DNA of 64,000 nt from Artocarpus heterophyllus (lineage: Eukaryota; Streptophyta; Magnoliopsida; Rosales; Moraceae), in contig CM046349.1 in NCBI GenBank assembly GCA_025403435.1, positions 23,745,854-23,809,853 of the forward strand. Direction: 5' to 3'. Shown piece by piece: positions 31,481-44,273 of the stretch. The first letter of the stretch is position 1, and every line of letters starts with the position of its first letter. The notes below the pieces were generated by a model. It was not told the DNA's origin, did no database searches, and saw only the letters and a list, made by a program, of their open reading frames with translations. A program made the translations under genes and the position numbers.

Positions 31481-32738
31481 CATTCTAGGCTTATATTCGC
31501 TGTCATATTGACTTAACTTAAACAACCATTTTAATAGTCACCCAGAGGTTTCTGGTTTTTGTAGTGCTTGTCTCAAAGGATAAGTAGGGCCAGGGTGAGC
31601 TTTTCCATTTCGGGATACTTCGTCTTTGTATCAAGCAATCATTTGCTTAGATAATAGACTGGCAATTAGTTCTTTCCTTCTTGGCTGATTAGTATAGAGC
31701 TTAGAGTATAAGATAAGACAGCCAAATAAAGCTGCAAAGTTTCTGCCAGTAGAGCTTTAGAAAGCAAAGGGGGCTTTCCCCGATAGCCTTTCAAGCGTCT
31801 GAATGTGTCATTGCATTTCTCTGTCCATCAAAGGATTTTCTTCTTCTTAGGACGTCGAAGAGATATCCAATAAGGCTTGAATTTTTTCTAGGTTACCCTA
31901 TTCCTTGCCTGCTAACCATGAATCCTAGAAATTTCCCCGATGCCACACCGAATGCGTATTTTGGAGGGTTAAGCTTCATCTTATACTTTCGCAAGATATT
32001 GAACATTTCATCCAGATGTGAAATGTGAAGGCTTGCCTTCACAAATTTTACAAACATGTCGTCCACGTACACCTCCATCGTCTTTTCAATCTGTTTGGCA
32101 AACATTTTATTTATCAAATGCTAATATGTCGCCCCAACATTTTTAATTCAAAGGGCATGACGAGATAACAGTATAACCCCTATCAGCAATGAAGGGAGTA
32201 TGTTTTCGGTCTCATGGATATATGGGAATTTGGATATAGCCTGAATAAGCATCCATGAAGCTTAACAGCTCATGTCTTGCAGTGGCGTTGACCCACTGTT
32301 CTATCCGCAATAAAGGGAAGCTGTCCTTGGGACAAGCCTTACACAAGTTGCTGAAGTCTATACATGTTCTCCACCTTTCATTGGGCTTTTGAATGAGGAT
32401 GGGATTTGAGATCTAGTTAGGGTAGTGCAATTCCCCAATAAACCCATTTTCCTTGAATTTGTCGACCTCTTCTTTGAGCACCTTATACCTCTCAGTGTTA
32501 ATGGATCGCCTCTTTTGCCTTTTTGGAGGGTAACTGGTTGATGTTTAGGCGACCTCTAGGTCTATTTTCTCCATATCCTCATGGGTCTATCTGAATACAT
32601 CGGGATTCTTGCTAAGGAATGTCTTTCACCTGCTGCCTTGTTGCTCAATCCTGACCCAATTCTAAAAATCTTGGAGGGGCCCCCTTCATCTAAGGCCACC
32701 TTTACCAGATCCTCAATAGGCTCTATGTCAGTTACTTA
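31481..32738 (-). pseudogene. Tat reverse transcriptase, first RNase H and linker
   Basis: RT text: VLKEEVDKFKENGFIGEL, RTCIDFSNLCKACPKD, LSFMDAYSGYIQI and the catalytic MEVYVDDMFVKF (about 32040-32075), then KYKMKLNPPKYAFGV and SGKFLGFMVSRQGI. The first RNase H is at about 31500-31850. The linker IEPIEDLVKVALDEGG lies at the start (32640-32730), just after the break by element D. Numerous stops. Confidence 0.88.
32734..32738. repeat. Target duplication of element D, left (ACTTA)
   Basis: ACTTA before TGTTGGAAAA at 32739; ACTTC follows the other end at 52017-52021. Four of five match. Removing D rejoins the Tat protease-RT linker in frame order. Confidence 0.7.
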
Positions 32739-34772
32739 TGTTGGAAAAATAGTACGTAGCGGAATTTTAAAATTTTTATATCAGAGTATTTTCCAAAACA
32801 TAAGTTTGACACGTGATATGCATAAATTAACTAGATTTTACTAACCTTATAAATACCAAAAAGCTTCCTTAATCAGTGCAAAGAAGTAACATTTCAAAAG
32901 GACCCCAACCAACTGGCCTTCTTTGCTATTCTCTATCCACAATCGGAGTGAGTGTAGGCTCAAACGTATAGCTCTTCCACCATGTGACTCTCCTTCTAAC
33001 CAATTGAGAGAACCCAGAGCTAGTGTTCGTGATTTGTGAACAAGAGCTCTCAGGGAGTTTCAAAATCTCACTATCAGAGTTTCACTCTTAATCTCTCAAT
33101 TGATCTAAATAATAATGAGATTCACTCCCTTTTTATATAGGTTGGGTCCAGGAGTCAGTCCTTATCAAATAATGCCTCAAAATTCAAATCAGAATTAAAT
33201 TCAGATCAAAATATGATAAAATCTGCGTGAAAAAGTGAGATCTTTTTAACGCGCGATCGGCATGCTGATCTTTCTAACCGACATGTCGAACTTGCCCCAT
33301 CGGCAAGCCAATCAGCTGGCCAAACCTGAGGATCGGCATGCCGAATTGCCGATAAAAAATCTCAGTGAATCTTTTATTTTTCACTCGAGATTCTAAAAGT
33401 CTTAGTTTTAATTCAAATAACCCAATAGAGAAGTTATCTAATTAAAACAACTTTATCTAGATAATCTCTAGGAAAATAAATGAATTCCTTATAATTCAAC
33501 AAGTTTATCTTGAATTAATTTAAAATTAATCCAACTGATAAACAGACATGAATTATCTGATCCTGATAATTCAACAAGTTTATCTTGAATAAATTTTGTC
33601 ACAAAATTAATTCAATCAATAAACTGACATGAATTATTATTCTTTCAAATTTTAGCCAATCTGATAAATCTGACATAAGTTACCAATTATTGGAAAAACT
33701 TGCCGTATCGTTGCAGGATTTTGTGAGCTAGCAAAGGAGACCAAATGAACTTATATAGTTCAAGCTCCTAATAATTATGAAACCCAATATCTTAGATATA
33801 CATTTCATAATTATCAACTCCAACGCTACTCCACTAAAAGCTTGGAGCTGCACTCTTGAACTATATAGAATGACGAAGTCCGTATAGCTAAGTCTCCATG
33901 ACATATAATAATGTATCGTATCCCCATAAGATTATCCATAACTGGCTTAAGAACAAGTTCTGTCTTACCTTCCCTGATTACTTTTATCTTACGTTCCATT
34001 ATCTCACCATCGGAAAACTTACCATCCAAAGACGGTATACCATTCGGTTACACCTATGTATCCAAATGGTTGAGTGCTCTAGTTTTTCAATTATAGAATA
34101 ACACATATAAGAGGATATCACTACTCCTAAAGAGGAGCTATGGATTCCATATCTATGAATAACAAGTCTACGCTACCAAGAGTCATGCCTCCAACGTATC
34201 GGCATGCATACCACTATTAAAATGTGGCTGTCACCTTTTGGTACATCAAAAGACATAAGTCAAGACAATGGGGCCACTATTTATTTTAGGATTAAGATAC
34301 AATACAAATGATTGTCTAAAGTGAATCGATTTGCCAAGACAAATTTATTAATCCAAATCAATTCACTTTATGTCCCGATCCAATATATCGTCACCTATGA
34401 CAATGTGCCAATGTTTCTATTTACGGAGTCCACCTCCGATGGCCAAGATAGACTATCTTCTAATAGGGATATAGACAACATAACAATCTTTACATGAATA
34501 AAATGCCCAACTTTATTCCCTCGATTGCAGATCTTATGATTTAGACCGTCACCTTAAGAATCGTGTCTTCCACATAATCTGCCCATCGTATGCTCAATTC
34601 TTAAACGTTTAGACCGACAGTCTCAGACAATTATTTGCTTAACATACATCCAACAAATATGAAAATAAAGAGGACAAGATTCAGTATATAAATAATAAAT
34701 AAATTCTTTATTGATAAAAATGTCCCCAAAAATATATTACATTTTTAATCCTTAGGGCATACATGTCTAACA
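32739..34772 (-). repeat. Element D 3' LTR
   Basis: 2034 bp, plus-strand TGTTGGAAAAATAGTACG to CATACATGTCTAACA. GC dyads at 33253-33352 and two copies of the 80-bp unit at about 33497-33640. It pairs with 50004-52016. Confidence 0.9.
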
Positions 34773-34783
34773 ATCTCCTACTT
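34773..34783 (-). other. Polypurine tract of element D
   Basis: Minus strand AAGTAGGAGAT adjacent to the 3' LTR. Confidence 0.8.
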
Positions 34784-34786
34784 GCA

Positions 34787-35500
34787 CTAAGTTAGTAAAT
34801 ATGACAAATCTCGTATCCTCATAGCTTCCACATGCCTCCTGAAGACTCTTCCAGTAAGTGTCTTCATAAATGGATTAGCTAAATTGTCCTCTGATGCGAT
34901 TTTAGACATCGTGACATGCCCACCCTCAAAGAAGTCCTTTATCACATGATACTTCCGATCAATATGCTTACTCTTCTTGTGAAATCTTAGTTCCTTAGCA
35001 TTAGCTACCACCGCACTGTTATCATAGTACAGTGATACCACCTTATCCATACCAGAAACTACCTCAAGATCTCCAAGGAACTTGCGGAGCTACACTGCTT
35101 CTTTCGAAGCATCACTAGCTGCCATATACTCAGCCTCCATCGTTGAATCCAAAGTGCAATCTTGTTTCATACTTCTCTAACTGACGGCACCGCCGCCCAC
35201 AGTAAACACAAAACCCGAAGTCAATCTCCTAGAATCTGGAAAGGATTAAAAATTTGAGTCAATATATCCTAAAGGAGTCAAGTCCTCACCCAAATACACA
35301 AGCATATACCCTCGAGTCTTTCTCAAGTACTTAAAAATATGCTTTACCGTAACCCAGTGGTTCGGTCCTAGATCTACCTGAAATCGACTTACAATCCTAA
35401 CCGCATAAAAAATAGCTGGTCGTGTGCAAAGTATGGCATACATGAGACTACCCACTACCAAAACATAAGACACTTTTTTCATGTATTCTCTTTCTTCCTC
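34787..35500 (-). pseudogene. Element D RNase H
   Basis: Blocks SLYYDNSAVVANAKEL, KKSKHIDRKYHVIKDFFEG, EDNLANPFMKTLTGRV (34787-35050) and, earlier in the protein, FYAVRIVSRFQVDLGPNHW, FKYLRKTRGYMLVYLGEDLTP (35246-35482). Stops between, at former Trp and Gln codons, split it. Confidence 0.88.
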
Positions 35501-36400
35501 AGACTTTGGAGAGTCTTTCTTAGAAAGAGTAATTCTAGACCTAAATGGTTGGCCACCTTTTTTGGAATCCTACATTGCAAACCTCATGAGAATTTTATCT
35601 CTCTAGCTGGCTTGTGACAAAGCTATCATTTTGTTCTTCCTACCCCAAAAGATCTGGATACTAAGAACAAAATTAGCCTCGCCCAAGTCCTTCATGTCAA
35701 ACTGCTTGGTCAACCATAATTTGACCGATTACAATCCCCCAATGTCATTGCCAATTAGCAAAATGTCATTTACATAGAGCAGTCAAAAAACTACCTTTCC
35801 ATTCTTAATGTGTTTGTAAACACATGGCTCATCCATTTTTTGTGAGAACCCATAAGTCTTGATCACCTGATCAAATCTTATGTTCCAAGAATGGGAAGCC
35901 TGCTTAAGCCCATAAATTCACTTTAGCAGCTTACAAACCTTACCCTCTTGACCCTTGACCTTGAACCTGTCTGGCCATTCCATATAAATGGACTCATCAA
36001 GATAGCCATTTGGAAAAGCCATCTTGACATCCATCTGCCAAATCTCGTAGTTGAGAGCGGCAGCTATGGACAAGAGAATCCAGATAGACTTAAGCATGGC
36101 TACAGGCGAAAAGGTTTCCTCGCAATTGATTCCTTCCTTTTACGTGTAACCCTTAGCTACTAGTCTAGCCTTAAAGGTTTTGACATTTCCATCCACTCCT
36201 CTTTTCCTCTTTTAGATCCACTTATACTCTATGGGTTTTACCCCTTCGGGATGATCCATAAGCTCCTAGACCCGATTAGTCTCCATAGACTTTATCTCTG
36301 TGTTCATGGCCTCTGTCTAGAGTTTTGAATCAACATCCTCTATAGCCTCTGCGTAAGTATAAGGATCCCTGTCATGTTCCATCTGGTTCAGCCAAGAAGG
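35501..36400 (-). pseudogene. Element D reverse transcriptase
   Basis: RVT_2 text on the minus strand: [12 protein letters not shown] start near 36215, MDVKMAFPNGYLDESIYM near 36020, and the catalytic site YVND in place of YVDD (about 35770). Stops and frameshifts leave no ORF above 60 codons in the right frame. The plus-strand ORF at 35948-36163 is a shadow. Confidence 0.85.
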
Positions 36401-37350
36401 CCTCACCATTGAACATATACCTTTCGGGTTGACGCCTAATCCTCCCACTATGTCGAATCCCCTTAGGTTGTTGTTTAGGTTCGTTTGGTTTTTCTACACT
36501 GATCAGAACGGTTTCATTTAGAACCTCCAAAGTGATTGGATCACTCTTTAACTACTCAAGCACTACTTTGCTTTGAGGCTTAAAGTCATCCATGTAACTC
36601 TCCTCAAGGAAAGTTGCATTAGTTGAAACCATGACTTTATTTTCCTTTGGGTTATAGAAATAACTGCCTTTAGTCCCTGTTGGATATCCTACAAATATGC
36701 AAAATTTCGAATGTGTTTCCAACTTATTCGCATCCTTAAATAGGACATGACCTAGGCAGCCCCATATGCGAATATTGTTTTAGGATGTCTGCTTGCCCAT
36801 CCACAACTCGTGAGGAGTTTTAGGGATCAATTTTGAAGGCACATTATTCAAAAGATAACATGCGGTTTGTAGTGCATTTCCCCAAAAGGATAAAGGCAAT
36901 GATGAAAAACTCATCATGGACCTTACCATATCTAATAAAGTCCTATTTCTTCTCTCTGCCACGCCATTCTGCTGTAGAGTGCCCGGCGCAGTCAAATGGG
37001 ATAAAATCCCATTCTCTAATAAGTGTCCTAGAAACTCATCAGAAAGGTATTCTTCACCTCGATCGGATCGAAGTGCCTTTATGGGTCTACCCAATTGTTT
37101 TTTCACTTCAACCTGAAACTCCCTGAACTTGTCATAAGTTTCACTTTTGTGGTGCATCAGGTACACATACCCATATCTTGAGTAATCATCATTAAAAGTG
37201 ATAAAATACTCAAACCCTCCTTGTGCCTAGATATTCATCGGTCCGCAAACATCACTATGCAGAAGTTCTAGAACCCTTTTGGCCCTATTGCCCTTAAACC
37301 CGAATGGTCTTTTGGTCATTTTACCCTCCAAACAAGATTCACATTGAGGT
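36401..37350 (-). pseudogene. Element D integrase
   Basis: Open 36780-37166: MHHKSETYDKFREF, KALRSDRGEEYLS (second Asp kept), NGVAERRNRTLLDMV (Glu kept) and LLNNVPSKLIPKTPHELW. The first Asp is in HSDVCGPMNI near 37250. The C-terminal part with FYNPKENKV and KSVVLE-like text is at 36500-36680. Active residues stay but the frame is broken at several points. Confidence 0.88.
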
Positions 37351-37817
37351 ATATATTACACCTTTAAGTGACTTAAAGGTCCATCCCTTACTAACCTTTG
37401 AATCCTATTCAGGTTAATATGACAAAGGCACAAATGCCAAAGATAAGTCTTATTAGAATGAGAAGTTTTAAGTCTTTTAGAGTTATTATCACTCATCTCA
37501 GCATTAAGCAGTAAGTCCATCTTAGGTTTGATAAAATATAGATTATTTTGTATCCATTCAAAACAGATAAAAGATTTGTTTTTACAAATCACCACTTTAT
37601 TATTAAAAGAAACCAAATAGGAGTCTTTAAATAAACAAGCTATAGAAATGAAGTTCCTTTTAAATTTAGGAACATAAAAACAATTTCACAAAATTAAATT
37701 CCTATGATTATCAAAATAAAGATGGACGTCTCCCATTGCTTTCGGCAAGACCAAGGATCCATCGCCCATCTGAAGCGTGAAGTCTTCATGAAGCAGACTT
37801 CTCATTTTTTTGAACCC
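37351..37817 (-). pseudogene. Element D pre-integrase region and protease end
   Basis: Open 37356-37616: VSFNNKVVICKNKSFICF, NLYFIKPKMDLLLNAEM, TYLWHLCLCHINLNRI, where the usual LGH reads LCH. The protease C-terminal half (FYVPKFKRNFIS-type text, 37640-37700) is in another frame. Confidence 0.82.
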
Positions 37818-38740
37818 CTACAGAGAAACACAGACATGATTAGTTGCACTGTAATCTATGACCCAAATGTCACTGGATTCCTCAACTAACCAAGTTTCTA
37901 AACACAGTAGATCACACCTACCTCCTTTGGAAAGGAAGTCCTTACAATGCTTCTTGACATGCCCGACCTTCCCGCAGAAGAAGTAGTTTAGCTTCTTCGG
38001 GTTCTTCTTTTTCTTCTTCTTGCCCTTGTTGTTAGCAAGAACTGAAGACTTCCCATTCTTGGCCTGTTGTTTCTTTCCATTCCTAGAATTGAGATTAGAA
38101 CCAGAAGCAACTGCCAAATTGGCCTCTCCACCTACAAGAGACTCCCTGATATGCAATTCAAACTCCTATAACTATTTCATTAATTCTATCAAGGTCATAT
38201 CCTGCCTATTTTTCAAATTAAATGTAGCTGTAAACGAAATAAATTCCTTTGATAGAGTCTCAAAGACCATAGTCATATGAGTTTCCGCATCGATGTTTGC
38301 TCTATTGGTTTGAGCCTCAACGAGGTAACCCATGACCAATATCATGTGCTCCTTTACAGATGTCCTTAGCCTCTACTTATAGTTAAGAAGTTTCCAAAGC
38401 ACCCCTTGCCGCTTAGTTAAGGCCTGGGCTCCAAACATGTCTTCTAGATTATCCAAGATCTGCTTAGCAGTCTTATAATCCCCATGTTAAGCCTATAACA
38501 CATTATTCATGCTAGCCATAACATAGCAACGGGCCTGATCATTTGCATCTTTCCAACGATCATTTGCTTCGAATTGATCGTTGGTGGAATCTCCTATAGG
38601 CTCGGGAGGACAAGGGTTGTCAGCACAAATTTTAGTTTCTCAAAGGAGAGGACGATATCCAAGTTCTATTTCCAATCATTTTAATTCTCTTCGGTTAATT
38701 GGTTTTTGTCAAGTATCGAAGATAAAGCATTTTTAGAAAT
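37818..38740 (-). pseudogene. Element D gag and protease start
   Basis: Gag with the original start mutated to ATT (38738-38740). C-terminal half open 37818-38156: Lys-rich GKKKKKKNPKKLN, zinc knuckle NYFFCGKVGHVKKHC with its first Cys now Tyr, then the protease motif VIDYSATNHVCVSL, where DSGA is lost. The N-terminal half (38160-38740) has Gag text with many stops. Confidence 0.87.
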
Positions 38741-39992
38741 TTTTAATCTACACTAAAGAATCATATACTAAACATAAGTAAACATACAACAATAATTTAG
38801 TAAGATAACACAATCGTGTAAAAACATACAAATGTGTTTATGTGTCAAAACCTTGAAAATATCACAACCTTACAATGATAATTCCCAACTTAGAATTCAA
38901 CAAGCTCCTAGGGGAGTCATGCCTAATTCAATTAGGAACACGGATCCCTTCCTGATTAATATATGCCATCTAGGACCCATATGATCTAGCATATATTAAT
39001 AATTGTTTTTTTGGCCACTAATTTTATTAACAGAGCTCCTAGAGGAGGTTGACAATAAAATTAACATGAGTATATAACCATCATTTTAATATTTTATCCA
39101 TGATTTATAATCACCACCTAGGGGTGTGCAACCATAAATCATGCTAAAATACCTTATCCTTTTGGAGATCTAATCTGGTACATGATAGAAATCCCTTCAT
39201 AGGGGTTGGGACCACCATGTTCTTCCTATGGACCAATGATGGAGGCGTTAGGTCCTCTCTTCAAAAACCTTCTACTTAATCTTTTAAAATCAAGGTTTTA
39301 TTTTAAAAAGACATGCATGAATAATTTTAATATGAGTAGCACTCCCTATTCTACTAACATGTTATCAATATACATGGCAAATCATATTATAATACAGACA
39401 AGCAAAGCAATCAAGCAAAGCTACAAGCAAAATAATAAATAAATAACCGTAATGTTATAGTTCCACCCTAGAGAATAGAAAACAAAGATTACAAGAGAAT
39501 AATTAAAACATTTTATCGATTCTTCATTCTTGAATCCTCAAGCCGTATCCTTCTTCATGTAATGCCCATCTTCAAGTGTTTAATCCCGTATGAATCAACT
39601 ACTCCAAATTTTCGGTCATATCCAAATTTAATGTTTCTTAGAATTGTCATAAAAATAAAATTAAAACTGCATCTTTTTTTGGAAAAATTTTCAGCTCTCT
39701 GTCGGTAAGCCGATCTGGTTAATCGGCCTGCCGGTTATGACCCTCCAGCTTGCCGATCTTTTCAGATCAGCCTGTCGGTCATGACGGTTCGCCTTGCCGA
39801 ACTAGAAAGTTTAGCCTGCCGCTAGAGCCTTCTGATTTCTACCCCTCTGTCATCCTACCGAACCTCTAATCCTGCCTACTGATCTACGACCATCGGCTTG
39901 TCAAACTGGGGGGTTCGGCATGCCGACTGAGCAAAAATCACCCTTTCTAGAAAATATAATTTTTAATGTAATTCATCAATTTTATTTTCAAC
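38741..39992 (-). other. Element D leader, inner part, with dyad array
   Basis: Non-coding. GC-rich dyads at 39700-39930 (for example ATCGGCCTGCCGGTTATGAC and GTTCGGCATGCCGACT). Ends at the insertion point of element E; the rest is at 49558-49989. The plus-strand ORF 39206-39442 is not a gene. Confidence 0.8.
39988..39992. repeat. Target site duplication of element E, left (TCAAC)
   Basis: TCAAC before TGTTGGAAAAAATAGTGC; repeated at 49558-49562. The uninterrupted text TCAACAATTCAAAAACATAA is seen in the leader of E at 47113 and of F at 54873. Confidence 0.93.
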
Positions 39993-41975
39993 TGTTGGAA
40001 AAAATAGTGCGCAGTGGAATTTTAAAAATTTTACATAAGAGTATTTTCTAAAACACAAGTTTGACACGCTATATACATAAATTAACTAGATCTTATTAAC
40101 CTTTGAGTGTCGAAGAACCCTCTCAAAACATGAAGAGAAGTAACATTCCAGAAGAGCCTCAACCAGCTGGTCTTCTTTGCTATTCTCTTTCCACGACCAG
40201 AGTGAGTGTGGGCTCATATGTACAGCTCTTCCACCAAGTGACTCTCCTTCCAACCAATCAAGAGAACCCAAAACAAGTGTTCGCGATTTGTGAATAAAAG
40301 CTCTCAGGGAGTTTTCAGATTCTCACTAGCAAAGTATCACTCTTAATCTCTCAATTGATCTTTCTTAGTAACTCCTAAAACTTACTCCCTTTATATAGAG
40401 ATTGGTCGTAGGGTCAGTCCTTATCAGATTAGGTCTCAAAAACTCAAAATAGAATCAAGTTCAGATCAATATATGATAAGATCCGCCTGGAAACACGTGA
40501 TCTTATCCTTCGCTGATCGGCAAGCCGAACCACTTGATTGGCAGGCGAAACAGGTCCTAACGGCAGGTCGAACACGTCCATCAATAGGTCAAACTACCGA
40601 ATAAAAATCTCGCAAATCTTTTATTTTCCATCCAAGATTCTATAAGATAAAGTCTTAGTTTTAATTCAAATAACCCAATAAAGAAGTTATCTGATCAAAA
40701 CAACTTTATCTAGATAATCTCTAAGAAAATAAATGAATTCTCAATAATTCTACAAGTTTATCTTAATCTAATTTATCTAAAATTAAATCAACCTATAAAC
40801 AGACAAGAATTATCCAATCCTTATAATTCAATAAGTTTATCTTGAATTAATTCAACCGATAAAGAAACATGAATTATTTGATTCTTTCAAATTTCAACAT
40901 ATCTAATAAATCTGACATAAGTTACCAATTATTGAAAAAGCACGCCGTGTCGTTACAGGATATTGTGAGCTAGCAAAAGGGACCAAATGGACCTATATAG
41001 TTCAAGCTCCTGATAATTATGAAACCCAATATCCCAGATATATATTTCATAATTATCAACTCCAACGCTACTCCACTAAAAGCTTGGAGCTGCACTCTTG
41101 AACTACATAGAATTACGAAGCTCGTATAGTTAAGTCTCCAAGACATATCATAGTATATCGTATCCCCATATGATAATCCATAATCGGCTTAAGGACTAGT
41201 CTGTCTTACTTTCCTGATTAATTTTATCTTTCGTTCCATTATCTCACCATCAAAAAACTTACCATCTAAAGACAGTATACCATTCGGTTACACCTTTGTA
41301 TCCAATAGTTAAGCGCTCTAGTTTTCCAATTATAGGATAACGCATATAAGAGGATATCATTACTCCTAAAGAGGAGCTATGAATTCCATATCTATGAATA
41401 ACAGGTCTACTCTATCAAGAGTCATGCCTCCAACGTACCGGCATGCATACCACTATTAAGATGTGGATGTCACCCTTTGGTACATCAAAAGGCACAAGCC
41501 AAGACAACACGCCCACTATTCATCTCAAGATTAAGATACAACATAAATGATTGTCTAAAGTGAATCAATTGGCTGAGATAGAATTATTAATCTAAATTAA
41601 TTCACTTTATGTCCCGATCCAACACATCGTAGTCCACCTCCGATGGTCAAGACAAACCATCCTCCAAAAGGGATATAGACAACATAACAATCTTTGCATG
41701 ATTAAAGCACCTAACTTTATTCCCTCGATTGCGGATCTTATGATCTAAACCATCACCTTAAGAATTGTGTCTTCCGCATAATCAGTCCATCATATGCCCA
41801 ATTCTTAAGGTTTAGACCGACAGTCTCAGACTATTGTTTGCTTAACAAACATTTAACAAATATGAACGTAAAGAGGACAAGATTTGGTATATAAATAATG
41901 AATAAATTCTTTATTGATAAAAATGCCTCCAAAAACTTGTTAAATTTTTACTCCTTAGGGCATACATATCTAAAA
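39993..41975 (-). repeat. Element E 3' LTR
   Basis: 1983 bp. The high-coordinate end reads TCTAAAA where TCTAACA is expected. It has four GC dyads at 40514-40594, one fewer than its partner LTR. It also lacks about 45 bp near 41631 that the 5' LTR keeps (49170-49220). Confidence 0.92.
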
Positions 41976-41986
41976 ATCTCCCACTT
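41976..41986 (-). other. Polypurine tract of element E
   Basis: Minus strand AAGTGGGAGAT, the consensus for the family. Confidence 0.85.
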
Positions 41987-41989
41987 GCA

Positions 41990-42559
41990 CTAAGTGAGTA
42001 AATACAACAAATCTCGCATCCCCATAGCTTCCACATGTCTCTCGAAGACTCTCCCAGTGAGTGTCTTCGTAAATGGATCAGCTAAGTTGTCCTTTGATGT
42101 GATCTTGCACACCGTGACATGCCCGCCCTCAATGAAGTCTTTTATCACATGATACTTCCGATCAATATGTTTACTCTTCTTGTGAAATCTTGGTTCCTTA
42201 GCATTAGCTACCGCCGCACTGTTATCACAGTACAGTGATACCGGCTTTTCTATACTAGGAACTACCTCAAGATCCCCAAGGAACTTGTGGAGCCACATTG
42301 CTTTTTTCGAAGCATCACTAGCTGCCACATACTCGGCCTCCATCATTGAATCCGAAGTGCAATCTTGCTTAGCACTTCTCCAACTGATGGCACCGCCACC
42401 CAGAGTAAACACAAAACCAAAAGTCGATTTCCTAGAATCCAGACAGGATTGAAAATCTGAGTCAGTATATCCTAGAGAAGTCAAGTCCTCACCAAAATAT
42501 ACAAGCATATACCCTCGAGTCCTTCTCAAGTACTTGAAAATATGCTTTACCGCAACCCA
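41990..42559 (-). pseudogene. Element E RNase H
   Basis: Open 41990-42529, about the full domain: LGYTDSDFQSCLDSRKS, GAISWRSAKQDCTSDSMMEAEYVA, SLYCDNSAAVANAKEP, KKSKHIDRKYHVIKDF and DNLADPFTKTLTGRV. D, E and D positions typical of copia RNase H are present. It ends just before the purine tract. The upstream junction to RT is frame-broken. Confidence 0.9.
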
Positions 42560-43550
42560 ATGGTTCGGTCCTGGATCAGCCTAAAATCGACTTACAATCT
42601 CGACTGCATAACTAATATCCGGTCGTGTGCAAAGCATGGCATACATGAGACTACCCACTGCCGAAGCATAAGGCACCTTCTTTATGTATTCTCTTTCTTC
42701 ATAAGACTTTGGAGAGTCTTCCTTAGAAAGAGTAATTTCAGACCTAGATGGTTGCCCACCTTTCTTGGAATCCTACATTGCAAACCTTTTAAGAATTTTA
42801 TCTATGTACCTGGCCTGGGACAAAGCTATCATTTTGTTCTTCCAATCCTGAAAGATCTAGATATCAAGAACAAAATTAGCCTCACCCAAGTCCTTCATGT
42901 CAAACTGCTTGGTCAACCATAATTTGACTGATGACAATGCCCCAACGTCATTGCCAATTAGCAGAATGTCATCTACATAGAGTAGTAGAAAAACCACCTT
43001 CCCATCCTTAATGTATTTGTAAACACATGGTTTATCCACATTTTGTGAGAACCCATAAGTCTTGATCACCTGATCAAATCTTATGTTCCAAGAACAAGAA
43101 GCCTGCTTAAGTCCATAAATTAATTGACTTTAGCAGCTTACAAACCTTACCCCCTTAACCCGTGACCTTGAACCTGTCTGGTTGTTCCATATAAATGGAC
43201 TCATCAAGATAGCCATTTAGAAATGCCATCTTGGCATCCATCTGCCAAATCTCGTAGTCGAGAGCGGCAGCTATGGACAAGAGAATCCGGATAGACTTAA
43301 GCATAGCTACAGGCGAAAAGGTTTCCTCATAATCAATTCCTTGTTTTTATGTATAAACCTTAGCTACCAGTTTAGCCTTAAAGGTTTTGATCTTTCCATC
43401 CACTCCTCTTTTCCTCTTGTAGATCCACTTACACCCTATGGGTTTTACCCCTTCGGGAAGATCCACAAGCTCCTAGACCTGATTAGTCTCCATAGACTTT
43501 ATCTTTGTGTTCATGGCCTCCGTCTAGAGTTTTGAATCAACATCCTCCAT
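42560..43550 (-). pseudogene. Element E reverse transcriptase
   Basis: Open piece 42857-43069 with IKTYGFSQNVDKPCVYKY, the intact catalytic LLLYVDDILLIGND and FDMKDLGEANFVL. Upstream pieces in other frames include [30 protein letters not shown] and AFLNGYLDESIYMEQ (43150-43450). Frames change near 43120 and stops occur at former Gln and Trp codons. Confidence 0.9.
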
Positions 43551-44273
43551 AGCTTATGTGTAAGTATAAGGATCCCTATCATGTTCATCCGGTTCAGCCA
43601 AAAAGACTTCCCCATTGAACATACACCTCTCAGGTTGACGTCCGATACTCCCGCTACGTCGAAGCTCCTGAGGTTGTTGTTCAGGTTTGTTTGGTTTTTC
43701 TACACTGATCAGAACGGTTTCATTTAGAACCTTCAGAGTAATTGGATCACTCCTTAACTCCTCAAGCACCACTTTGCTTCGAGGTTTAAAGTCGTCCGTG
43801 TAACTCTCCTCAAGGAAAGTTGCATTAGTTGAAACCATGACTTTATTTTCCTTTGGATTATAGAAATAACTCCTTTTAGTCCCTTTTGGATATCCTACAA
43901 ATACGCAAACTTCCAAACGTGCTTCCAACTTATTCGGATCCTTAAACAGAACATGAGCCAGACATCCCCATATGCGAATATGTTTTAAGGATGTCTTCCT
44001 ACCCGTCCATAACTCGTGATGAGTTTTAGGGACCGATTTTAAAGGCACATTGTTCAAAAGATAACATGCGGTTTATAGTGCATATCCCCAAAAGGTTAAA
44101 GGCAATGATGAATAACTCATCACGGACCTAATCATGTCCAACAAAGTCCTATTTCTTCTCTCTGCTACGCCATTCTACTGCTGAGTGCCTGATGCAGTCA
44201 AATGAGATAAAATCCCATTCTCTAATAAGTGTTTCAAGAACTCATCAGAAAGGTATTCCCCACCTCGATCGAA
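43551..44273 (-). pseudogene. Element E integrase, C-terminal half
   Basis: Open 43554-44057: LKHIRIWGCLAHVLF, FVGYPKGTKRSYFYNPKENKV, ATFLEESYTDDF and a linker to RT ([12 protein letters not shown]). The catalytic Glu lies in GVAERRNRTLLDM near 44160; the second Asp follows a CGA to TGA stop near 44273 (FDRGGEY). Confidence 0.88.
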